Origin: Lycocorax pyrrhopterus obiensis | Taxonomy: Eukaryota; Chordata; Aves; Passeriformes; Paradisaeidae | Direction: 5' to 3' | Length of the DNA: 64,000 bases | Assembly (NCBI GenBank): GCA_014706295.1 | Contig: JACSVZ010000008.1 | Coordinates: 22,733,659 to 22,797,658 of the forward strand | Shown: in pieces, positions 11,901 through 23,900 of the stretch | Numbering within the stretch: the stretch's first letter is position 1 | Layout of the letters: each line of letters starts with the position of its first letter | The notes under the pieces: generated by a model | Told to the model about the DNA's origin: nothing | Database searches by the model: none | The model's input: only the letters and a program-made list of their open reading frames with translations | Position numbers and translations under genes: made by a program

Positions 11901-14900
11901 TCTGTGTCCACGCCTTGCTCACCTCTCCAGCCCCAAAGGCTCAGCTCCATCAGGTTCCAGATGACTCCAGCCCCGTTTTGGCAGGAAGCACTCTGCTTTT
12001 GAACCTGTTGGGTTAGAGATCCCTCCTGTTCAGGGAGCTGGCACCCCTCCCAACCCCAGGCTGGTGTTGGCATTGCTGCTGGGCACTCTGGGCAAGAGGG
12101 TCAATGTCCCATCCATGCTGCTCCTGCTCACTCCACCTGGGGACATGGGGGCCCTTGAGACCCTGAGGTCTGCAGGACATACAAGCAGGAGTCCCAGCTC
12201 TGAGCATGCATGATTACCCAATTCCTGCACCAGCTTCACCCGCAGTGAGTGTTTTATGGGTTGTGCCCTGTGCAAGTGGGGGCACTGCACACCCCTGCGT
12301 GCAGACAAACCTGATCCACGCTCCACTTAGAGAGCCCTGGGCTGTACCTGGGACAGGCAGATGGCTTTGTCCTGGACGGGATCCAGGTGTGGGGTCTGAC
12401 TGCTCACAGACAGGTCCATCAGGGACCACGCTGCAGCAGCAGCAGTGCCTGTAGGAAGGCACGGAATGCTCAGAGCCCCAGGAGATGGTGCCAGGCTGGC
12501 AGTGGAGATGGATGGCTTCACCTGTGGTCCCTCTCCAGGGAGCAGGTCAGGGACAGTGACGGAGTAACTAACTCAGCAGGTGGGGTGGTGGCACAAATCT
12601 GCTGCCACAGCCACAGCTCTGCCCTGCTGAGACTTGAGAGCTGGATAGGATTGGACACCCTGGTCTATCCTGCTGTCCCCTTGAGACACTTTCCATGGTA
12701 GTGACATTCCTGCTGGGGAGAGGCTCGACAATCTGAAGCAGAGGAAGGTTTCTTGGCAAGATGCTACCATGAGAGACTGGCATGACCCTGTCACTGAGCC
12801 TCTGTGGGGCAGAAAGTGGGACCCTGCTCCTGGCTTCAGGCACTGCCTCCAGCAGCAGAGCTGGGATGCACCAACTCCCTTACCTGTCCTCTTCCCGTTA
12901 CCAACCACACATTGGGACACCAAAAATGTGCTTTTTAGGGATGGAGTATTACTGGTGATGGTCTGGCCAGGATCTGAGTCACAGGGAAGAGGGGTTTCCT
13001 TGACCCACCTGGGGAAGGTGTAGCCCTGTGGGATGCAGGGATGCACCAGAAAACTCTCACACCCATCAGGAGCCAGGGAAGAGCCATCCATCTGCTTTCA
13101 CGGGTTACTGCTGCCCGTGCAGCTGTGGTGGGGTGAAAGGAGAACCGGCCTGCTCGCTAACGAGATTAGGCAGGCGAGCCATTACTCCTGGCCCCTTTGG
13201 TTAATCGCTTCTTCCTAGATTGAATTTTTTAAAATTGCATTGCTTACAGAAAGCCCCTGAATGGGTTTAAAGGCAATAATCCACCTGGCCCTCTGTCACT
13301 GCAAGGGCCCCCCTGGGGCTACTTGGCAGTGGGTTGTTGAAGTCCCTGGTGTGTCTCCACGTGTCTCTGGTGTCCCCAGGAGGTAGCTGGCAGCACTGGC
13401 CCTTGACAGCTCCTGATTTATTCTGGGAGGGAATGCGCATTCATTTTTAATGGTGTGATTTAGTGAAGTCTCCAGAGGTGAGGGAGAAGGGACTGGGTCA
13501 GATGCTAGGCTCTGTACTGCAGCCCATGTGACAGGTCCCTTTTGCCCCCACCACTGCTGCCTCAAGGGCCGTGGTGGGCAGCTGCCCATCCTGCTGCACT
13601 CCTAGAGGCATGCTGGATTTGGGTGGTTCAGCACCCCCAGCCCTGGCTGCACTTGCTTGAGGTCTCATCTGACCCTGGAGCAGGGAGGGAGAGCTGCTGA
13701 TGCCAAGTTCTGGGATTGCAGCACAGGTGGAAAAGGGATGTGAGGCTTGGGCAGCACAGTGACAGATGTTATACTATGCTGTGGTTATGACTGATCCCAG
13801 CATCTCTTGGGAGCATCTCAGCCCTCTCCTGAGTGGTGGGATCTGCCCTTAAGCACCTCTTTCTTTCCCCCTCACTCTGGTTCTAGAAGTTGATCTTCTG
13901 AGCCCATCCCCAGCCCTCTGCTGCTCATGCTGACCCAAACAAATTTCCCCTGGAGCCCGCCCTCCCTGCTTGCTTCCCCTCTGTCGTGCAAAGTGAGTCA
14001 CTCCCAGGCACCAGGAATCATTCATGTCATTTCCCCCTTTGCCGCAAAGTCATTAATGCGAGTGGAATAATTTGTTGCATAACGGAGAGGATCAGCGGGA
14101 GCACTGCTCCGGCAAGCAGTTTCTGGCCCTGGCCACCACTGCCCTGGGAGAGGGCAGCTTGATGGGATCCTGCTGGTCCCACGGCTGCCCCATGCTGGCA
14201 GCAATGGGGTCGGATCCCTGAGGCATTTTTCCAAAACCCATCAAGTCCTGCTTGAATCCCAGCCTGGGGGGATAGACCTGTTTGTCATGGCCTTGGTGTC
14301 TGCTCACCCTCACACAGATCCTCCGAAAGGGGCGTGTTCCAACTCCCCCACAGTGACACAGGCAAGAAGTGTCCCCTGCATTGATCAGAGTGTGTATTGT
14401 GGCACCCTTCGTTCTGGCCACATCCCTGCCTCCTACCCGCTCCAGCTCCTCTGAGCTCCCCAAGCTGTGGGGTCACAAGTGCTTCCCACCAGCAGCCAAA
14501 TCCCTGCTGGCTTCTTGCTCCAGAACTGGGGACCCCAAAGCGTCCTGGCAGGGGTGCAGGCAGCTCTGGAACTGCTCCCAGTGAGTTCCCAGCTGGCTGT
14601 TTTTGGTGTAAACCCAAGCACAGCCGGCGGTCTCTCGTGGGGATGTTGCAGCCTCCCAAGTAGAGGGCTGGCTGGAGGGGGCACTTGCCACCCCACCAGC
14701 TAAGGGATGTGGATGCTGAGAGCTTGTGCTCGAGTGATGCTCGCTGTGATTGTGGTAGATCCGGTGTCTCCCCTGCATGTCGAGCGGGAGAAGGGCAGGG
14801 AAGAGCGCTTTAGGTGATAAGAGGCATTGCGGAGGCTGCTCCCCCTCCCCAGGGTTAATTTCCTTCTATCCCACGCTTGGCCAGGCATTAATTTAAAGAT

Positions 14901-17900
14901 GCTGTAATGGGAGAGGGAGAGTGTAAGAGGATTGGGCTGAGGGCAGGAGGATTTAAAGAAGGGAAGGAATGTGGCTGGTGCTGGGGGCTGCACAGGGTCT
15001 GATGGTGCAGGATGGGAAGGAAGTGTTGTGCACTCCTCAAGACCGAGCCACCCTGATGTGTCCCAAGTGCCACTGTGATGGTACCCATGGTACCCTCCAG
15101 CCCTTGGGAGGGAACGTGGGAGTGAAGCTTTTTCCCTCCTCAGGGAGAGCTGCTGGCGGCTGGGTGGGGACGGGGCTGTGAGCTGCTTTTTTGCAGTGTG
15201 GCCATGCCCCACGTTCCACCCCTGTCTGTGCTTTGTGTGAGACACCAGGCACAAGTTTCAAACCCAAGCCTGGAGTAACCCAGCAGAAGGGAATCGTGCC
15301 TGGCTAGGGAGAGTAGGGGGGAAGGAGCAGGCAGAGCCCCTTTGGGGTGCCATGTCCCAGCTGGGACTTTGTCCTCTTGCCTCAGCTGGGCAGCAAGCCC
15401 CTCAGTGCAGGGGGCTGCCCTGAAGCAGAAGGGGGAAGAAGGAGATGGTGTCTAATATTCCAAAGTGACCCACTGAAAACCTGCTGTTCCTTGGGGCTGG
15501 TCATCCCTCAGCATCCCCGGAAGGGGCTGGGATCGGGGCCACCCCAACCCAGTGTAAGCTGGAGGGAGAGGCTCTTTTGGGACCACATCCATGGAGGCAA
15601 AGGAGCCTTTTCCCCTCCTCCATCCCTCACAGACTCAAGAGCCCCACCTCTGCCCTGGACCACAGTGCTGGGACAGGGACGCGGGTCCCAAGGGATTGTG
15701 GTGTCCCTCCAGCCTCGCACCGTCCTGTGCCTCCCTCAGCACTGTTTGTTTTCTCAGCCTGCCCTGCTGTAATTACAGCCCACTGTCACTCTCTGGATAA
15801 TACATCTTCTCTTTTATCACTGCTTAAATAACTGTGGGGAAGTGAGGGGCTGGTAACCCCTCGTTTGCTGGGATGAACAACCCGGTGGCACTGAGGAGGT
15901 CTCGCAGGGCTGGCAGAGGAGCTGGATGGGGATGGCTGTGCCCTGGCCTGGGCAACATGGCTGAACATGGGGTACCTGCATGCCCTTGGGAGGGATGAGG
16001 TGCTGATTTGTTGTTCATGGGCACAGGACTCTGGCACAGATGTTTCCAGGCCAACCCTGAGGAAGTGCCCTGGATGTGACCACTGACACCCTGTGTGTAA
16101 TTCTCCCCTCAGCTTGGAGCCTTGCCTGCTGCCAGGCTGGGAAGAGCATGCTGCCAGGCCAGCCACCTCTGCCCACAATTAGTTGGTGCTAATGAGTGTC
16201 CCTGGCAGCTGCTGCCAGGTCAGTGATCTCTTGCTGAGTATCTGCCAGGCTATCCCCCTGTGGGACCAGACACATGGGTCCCACTCTGCTCGGCAGAGCA
16301 TCCTCAGTTGTGCTGTTGGTCCTCAACGTAGACATGGCTCCCTCTGCTCTGTCTCTATCCCTTCCCTCATCCCTCTGCTGTGTCTCTGCCTTTGTACCTT
16401 CCCCTGGAGGCTGGTCCCGGTTTGGGCACTGCCAATGGTGCACCTCCAGGTGCTGCCCCTGTGTCTTTCTCCTCTGGGTGCTCTCCCCATCACAGCCACC
16501 CCACAAGTTGCTGTAGCAGTGGAAATGGAGTCTGCTATGACATCCTCAGGAGCAGGATACGGCCCTGTTTAAAACACGTGGGCTGGGGTGGTAGGAGTAC
16601 TCCCCTGGGCACTGCTCATCCTGCTGTGATGGGCTGGGGATGAGGTAGATGTACAACATGTCTGACTGGGGTAGACTGGGAAATGCCCCCCACTGTGAAC
16701 AGCCCTGGGTGTCGGGACCCTGGCTTGGAAATGATCTGTCTGGACATGGAGCAGTTTTAGAGGCACTCTGGGTCTCTGTGGCAGGATGTTGTGGGAAGCG
16801 GAGTTCCGTGATGACACTGGGAGTTGTGTACAGATGTGGGAGCATGGGATGACCTGCTGGCTCAGGGTAGCTCTCCTGGTGTGCTGCCCAACCTCACAGC
16901 CTGTCCTCCTGCCTGCCCTGGATTTGCAGCTCCAGACTCAGCTGGCACAGATCAAAGCCTGGGGCCATCTCTCATCTTGGCTTACCTGGGTCCCTCCTGC
17001 CCCCAGCCCAGAACGCGGGGGAGGTTTGGAGGTAATCCTTGCAGACGAGATGCTGCTGGCTAATTATAGCAGAACCTCTCACTTCGTGGGAACCACAGCA
17101 AATTGTCCCTCGAGCCCTGGCAGCAATGGTACAAACCTTCCGCTAATTAGACTTGAAAGTCCTCCCGTGAGCTCAGACACAGGATAGATATTTGATTATT
17201 AACATATTTATTTCTGAGTCTCTCAGCAGGTCTTGCACTGGGAGGCTGTACTCCCCCTCCATAATTGCCAGGCACATTTATTCCTATCAAGAGTGCCTGG
17301 GGGCTCCAGGGAGGGGGGGCTGTTCAGCTCTGTGTGCTCATTTTTGGGATTGTCTCATTAAGGTGTGTAGAAGACTACTTGCTGATGCTGAGAAGGTCTT
17401 AGGCAGGGGCAAGGCCCCCAGGCTCTGCCCTGTGCCTCCCACCACCCCTCTCTCACATGGGGTGCTCCTCACCCTCCTGCCCAAGTGGGAACCCAGGGAT
17501 ATCTCCTGAGCACAGTGGGTCTAGGCACTGGGTAGGCAGAGGAGGGATGAGGATGCCTCAGCGGTGCGGAGCTGGTGCTGGGCACCACAGCCCAACACAA
17601 AGCTGCCGGCCATGGCACCTCCAGGGAGAGCATCCCTCCCTCCAGTGCAGGCAGACAAACTGCAATGGAAACACTGCCTCTGAAACAACTGAAAATAGCT
17701 TTCCTGTCCCCAAAACGTCAGTTTAAAAAGGCAGGCTCTGGGGGCCCCCCTGGGCTGCCAGTGGGCTGAGCGGGTGCCCTGGAGATGCTGAGTGGGCAGC
17801 CCTGCTGCCCCATGAGGCAGAGACCACAGCAGGCTGGAGGGCGAGCCACACCCAGGCTACAAGTGGAGAGAGGGTCAGTGCTGCGTGGAGGGCAATTAGC

Positions 17901-20900
17901 TCAGCCATGGGGATGTGCAGTGTCTTGGCTTGAGGCTGGAGAAAGGTGCAGCTGAGATGTGGGCTGTTGGAAGGGCAGCACTGACCTTGAGTGTCTGCCC
18001 TGCCCTGAGCCCCCCAGGTCCACCCATCCACCCATGTGGGGACTTCAGGCCAGTGCTGGGGTGTTGTTGGCATGGGAACTCCATGAGGAGTCCAGTGGGC
18101 TTGGTGAGGAGCCATGGGTCAGGACCTCAGCGCCATCTCCAGCACCACTTTGCTCTCCCTCCCTGCCTTGTTGCCGTGTTTCCCTGAGCTGAGGGCACGC
18201 GCCTCGTTGCAGCGCTGGAGTTATTAATAGCAGCAAACACTCTCGGTGCCTTCAAGCCAAGTCCATTTTGGGGGAGATTCCTGCCATTTGAAGTATGTTT
18301 CCCCTCCGGGCGTCTTATCTCCCTCTCCCAGCTGTGCAGCCGGCGTGTGCCGGAGCCCCTGGATAAGCGCTGGTGCTAATAGCCCGTGTCACTCGGTGCG
18401 GCAGCATCCGCCTGGGTGACGGAGGGTGTCCCGCTCCCTGGCCCACAGGCAGCCCCGGGCTGCCTGAACACGTGGGAGCCGAGGTCGTGTCCCAGCCTGT
18501 TCCCACTGTGCTTCCTCCTGTCATCCTGCGGAGTCAGATCTGTTGGTGGCCAAGAGAGTGCTGATTGCAAGGAAATGAGCCTAGTGCCACCTCCCATTTG
18601 CTGGAGCCCAACCTATGTGTGATTGCGTGGAGCTCATTTAATTTGTCACTGTCACTGTGGCTTGGTGTTGGGGTGGTGAGGGTGGCAATGCTGGAGAGAT
18701 GCTGAGGACCATGTCCTCTCCTGGAGCAGACTTGGGGGCAGGGCTGGCATTGCTTGTGGCCAGGCTGAGATTTTTCCCAGCTTCTCAATTCAGGAGACCC
18801 TGCTGAGGCTTGGAGCGGGCACTGGAACAGGGCTGGGGATGGAAATCCCTGCTGATTTTCATGGGGTGCCATGGGCATGGAGCAAGGTGAGCATCTGAGG
18901 GGCAGAAAGATTCAGTTTGGGATAAGGAGATGCTGTGTCTGTGCTGTGCCCCAGCGTGAGCTGTGCACCCCATACAGCAAGGTGCCACTTGTGAAGACCG
19001 TGCTCTTTGGAGGTGCTGGGGGCTGTGCTGCCTCACTGCCTGATATACCCTGGGTGCCCCCAACATTGCTGTGCTTTTCAGACACAACAAGCTCTGAAAT
19101 GCCCCCAGATGGTCCAGGCAGGTTATGGTTCTACTTGCTTACAGCTGCAGTCTCCATGTGTCAGCCCTATAACCAGGGCTGGGTTCAGCTCCTGGCTCCT
19201 TTCCCTTCATTGTGTGTCTGTTTCCCTGCAGCTGTTGGTGCAGTTCTTTGCCCTCCCATTGCAGGACATGGAGACACTTAGGGTGCACCCCAGGAGCCAG
19301 GGTGGGGGTTGATGGAGCCGTTCCCCCAAGTTTGTCCCCTCCTACCTGCCGCTTCTATCCTGTTCATGGGGTCAATGAATTATTCATGTCCTGGCAGGCG
19401 GGGATGTGTCTGTGGCCGCCTGTGTGATGCCAAGGGGGCCGACATGCCGCCAAGCACAGAGAGCTTTTCTGTGTAAATACCTAAAATATTTAGCAGAACT
19501 GACGAAAAAAATTCAGCTTGGGAGCAGTAAGTGTCTCAGTGTAACCTGGATGTCTGGGGGACATCACGGGGGTTCTGGGGGTGATGGACACACCAGGGTG
19601 GTCCCTGTGGGGCTCTGACCTTCATCTTGGCCTGACACGCACCACCCAAGTGGGTGGTGGAGTTTGTGTCCGTTTGTCTGTCCAACCACCCATCTGTTGG
19701 GTCTTTCTACTTGTGTCTGCCATCAGGTGGTGGGGGTGCCTCATCCTTTCCCTGCATTGCAGGGGTGCTTTGGCATGTGCTCATCCCTAGCGTGGTGCCA
19801 CAGAGCCAGGCTGCTGCCCCATCACCTGCTGCCTGCCAGCTGCTGGCAGGTGGGTGCTGCAGGACCAGTGCACAGTGCTGGGCTGGGTTCTTTCCCTGGC
19901 AGCGCCTTCCCGAGCAGACAGATCGTGTCACATGCATTTTTTAGCAAGATCCACCAGCTGAGAACGAGCTGAGCTGTCGTCGCACGTTTGTGATCAAAGC
20001 CAGATATGCCCTGGCAGCCCCGGGGAGAGTGGCCCTGCTTGCCATTCCTCTCCATCACACAGCCAATTTACTGGGCGCAGCAGGCTGGGGATCCAGCAGT
20101 GTCACAGGTTGCAGGTGTGTTGCCTCTGCATTCCTGAATGTACCAGGATGACCAGTGCCCTCCTGCTTGCTGGGGTTCAGTGATTCCTGACCCAAACAGC
20201 TAAGGATGGGTGCAGTTATGCTTCATGCACAGTCCTACATCCCAAAAATTGCACCTTCTGCTGGGAGTCAGAGGGAGCTGGGTTTGCTGGCAGAAAAGAT
20301 TGGGGTAGGAAAGGATTTGTGCTTGTCCTGGGATGTGTTTTAGGCCAGGTTCACACGGGAGCAAGCAGATGTAAGGGATGCAGGGAGCTGTGGCCAGCTC
20401 TGGATGGGAAAGCACATGGAGCCAGCTGACTGTGACACAGCAGGGCTGCCCTGCGAGGCAGCCTGGGCTGCTGGCAGCTTTTCCTTGGCCTTCGCAAGCT
20501 CGTCCTTTCATGGACGTAAGGTGGGAGCTGTGTGCCGGCCCATGATCTGTACATCCCAGGGCCAAGCCGCGGGGTGTGTGGCCAAGGGCAGGAGGGGCTC
20601 ATGGTTAGAGCACACAGCTCCTCCCAGGCCGTGTGCCCTGCTCCGAGCCTTCCTCCACCTCCTTGCTGGATTTGCTCCTGCCCCCCTCGCCTGCCCGGTG
20701 GTGGGGCGGCGGCTGCCTGCGGTGGATGCCTGCGGTGTGCCCGCAGCACGGCTGTTTTGTGTTTCCCTCTGCAAGCGCAGCAGAGCCCTCGGGCTGCACT
20801 TCGCTGTGACAGCACATCCCATGTCAGACCCGCTGCAAATCCTGACTGCTAATAGCTATGCAAATTACCTCATTAGCTGCCTTATTTATTTTCTCTGGCA

Positions 20901-23900
20901 TCACGTTTTCAGCACTTCCCCCAGACCCGGAGGCTGCGGTTTCCCCGGGCTGGGAGGAGGCAGGAGCAGAGCAGCAGCAGGCGGGGCTGCCTGGGCTGAG
21001 CCTTCCTCTGCTGGTGGCAGCGGTGCTGGGATCCCACGGAGCCACCCGCCCCGATGTGGCATGTCTGGAACCAGAAACTCATGGCTCCTGAAGTGATCCC
21101 TGCCGCCGGGATGCCCACCTCCTTCTCCCTCATCCTGCCCCGGCTCTGGGGTGAGTCTTGCTGACCTCTCCCTCGAGCCAGGACCTGCTCTGTCCCTGCC
21201 AAGCAACTGTGGGTCTGGCATTGCTGGCATGTGTATGCCCTCCATCCCAAAAAAAGGGGTGAGTTTGAATTATTTAGAGAGAGAACAGAGCATTTGCTCA
21301 GTCGCTGTGGGCCTGAGTGGTGGGTTGAGGCTTGGCACAGGGTCGCAGGACGTCCTGCATCCTTCCCACTCTGATTGTCCTTCCTTGGTAATGGAAATTT
21401 TCCTCCTTCCCTTCCTGATTGCCCTTCCCCATTACTGGAAAAGTGCCTCCCACTCTGACAGCCCTTCCTCCCTGAGAGAAATGTTGGCATCTGCTTTCTG
21501 CCAGCCACGGGATGACTCCAGAGAGCCCAGAGATGCCCTGGCAAAGGTGGCCCTTGGCTGGGGCCCTGCTCTGGTGCTGTCCCCAGGGGGTGTAGCCCAG
21601 GCTGAAATACTTTGAAGCCCAGGCACCATCCAGGGCTGGCAGAAGCAGGAACAGTCTCCGACCACCAACCCAGCATGGTGCCCCTTGGTGATGTGCACGT
21701 CACAGGGCATCCCTACCCGTGCTGGATGTGCCTGCAAGGACTGCCCGTTCCTGGCTGCATTTTCTAGGGGTGTTTATGTGCCCACGACACCCGTGACAGC
21801 GAGTCAGGCTTTGCATGGACACCAGGGGACCCACATACTGGTGTGATGACTGGTATGAAGACCTTGATTCAACCACTCCATGGGCTTGTCAGCACCATGC
21901 TGAGCTGCCTGCAAGCATTGTGTCTTCTCTCCCCACCCTCTTCTGTTTATCTTTTATTTCCCCCCTTCTCTTGGCGGCTGTGCTAATGAATATTTCATGG
22001 CCAGGAAGCAGCTCGAATTCCCCCGGCAGCTCCCTGCATTCCCTCGGCAGGTACCATCCCGGTAGTCGGTGGCTTAGGAAGGATGTATCTGCCAGGAAGC
22101 CATCTCGGGAGGAGAGGACCTGGGTAGGGAAGGAAGCAACGGCTCTGCTGTGGGCAGCTGTGTCGTGTCCCCCTCCTCGGCGGTGCCGTCACTGTCCCTT
22201 CAGCCTCCAAGGGACTGCCAGCGGACCGTGGTGGCCGCATGGCCTTTACGGTTCCCGTGCATCCTCTCACACGCGTGCAGGGCCACGCTCCGACACAACA
22301 GCACGTGTCTGCTCCTGTCCCCCGTGTGCCATCAGCTGCCACAGCCGTCTGAACGAGCCGTGTCCCCGGCTCACCTCCCGTCGCTCCGCCGCTCTGCTGC
22401 GCTGTACCGGGGCTCCTCTCAGCGTCAGGCAGCGGCACCGCGGCCGCGCAGAGAGCGTGGGGCACGGAGCGTGGGGCACGGAGCGTGGGCAGTCTGTGTC
22501 CCCACCCATGGCATCACAGGTGTGTCGCATGGCCTGTACTGCCTGTCCCGGCTCCTGTGCCTCCAAGCTGGAGGTGGCCCGGCGCAGTCCGCAGGCAGGC
22601 ATGGGACTAGGGCAGGGAAGTGAGGGACAATGTTGGTCTTCAGTCTCCCTGAATTCGCCCTTTATCCCCTACAGCAGGGAGCTGGGCTGGTCCCCAGGGC
22701 AGGCTGGGCATTAGGAGGTGCGGGCAGTATCTCCCTTTGCCAGGGTCTAAGCACATGGGGGGAGCATGAGCTGGAGACAGAGCCTGGAGCCGTAGTCTTC
22801 CTCCTGCCCATTGCTGCAGCTCCAGCAACGGCATGTCCCCTTTGGGGGCCCAGCAGGTGCTCTGGGGGCACAGGCTGACTCTAAGTATCTTTTTGGGAGA
22901 TGACGTCCTTTGCCCCACAGTGAGGCACTGTGGAGAATGGAGTTCACCTGGGGCTGCAGCTGGGGCAGGGGCTGGGGAACCACGGGCCTCCTCAAGCAGG
23001 GAGCAGGCCTGGGAGAACCACAGACTGGGTTGTGGGGCAGGAGGCTGGCAGGATGCACCCTGCAGTGGCACCCGTGGTGGATGTGACCCAGGTGGGGTCT
23101 TTAGCAAGAAAAGTTGTGTAAAGGTGGGCTCAACAGCTCTGCCTTGTGGCTTGCTTTTGATTTGTGCTGAATTCCTGCTCGGCTTCCCAGGGAGGAGCAG
23201 TGTCCGTGACCAGGGTGGCCAACATCTGCTGATCCGGAAGGGACAGGAGATCCACTGTCCCGCATGACCGTCACGACCAGGGTGCACAGGATGGCACTTG
23301 CATGTCTCACCTGCCCGGGACATACTGAGATGGAGCAACTTTCCCTGTCAGATGGAAACTGGCTTGCAAGGAGCTGGATGTTGGGGTTTCGGACCGATCT
23401 GCAAACTTTTTTTGCTGTCACGTACTGTGGGCTCTGGCACCCTCCTGTGGCTGTTCTGTCACCTGTCCTGTATCCCGCGGGCCTTTGGGATGCTGCAGCT
23501 GCCTTGGTCTGAGTTGTACTGGCTGGTCCCCGTGGACATGCTGCGGAGCTGCCCCTCTCCCCCAGCACTGGAGACGGTGCGCATTTGCAGGATCTGGCTT
23601 TGCATCACACAGCTCACGGGACCTGATCGCTGCAAGAAACTGTCCCAATGTGTGTTGTGGGGTTGAGCCAGGAGCAGAGCTCCTGGATACTGCTGACATG
23701 GATGAGGGTCCTAAACCCCAGACCTGTCACTGGAAAGTGGCAGAAGTGGGCACTGCCAGCTACCAAAATTTCTGAACTTTCAGGTGGGGGGCAAGTGGTT
23801 CACAGGGGTAGATTCAGTCAAGGTGTTGCATTCACAGATTGGCTCTACATCAGTGTCTCTGACTACTGAGCTGCCCACTCTGCCTCAGCTGGCCTGGACT

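Noticed and set aside
21815..22714. Plus-strand open frame of 299 codons in KCNIP2 intron 1
   Set aside because: No domain or family match, overlapped by frames on the other strand, and it includes a minisatellite; most likely random in GC-rich DNA.
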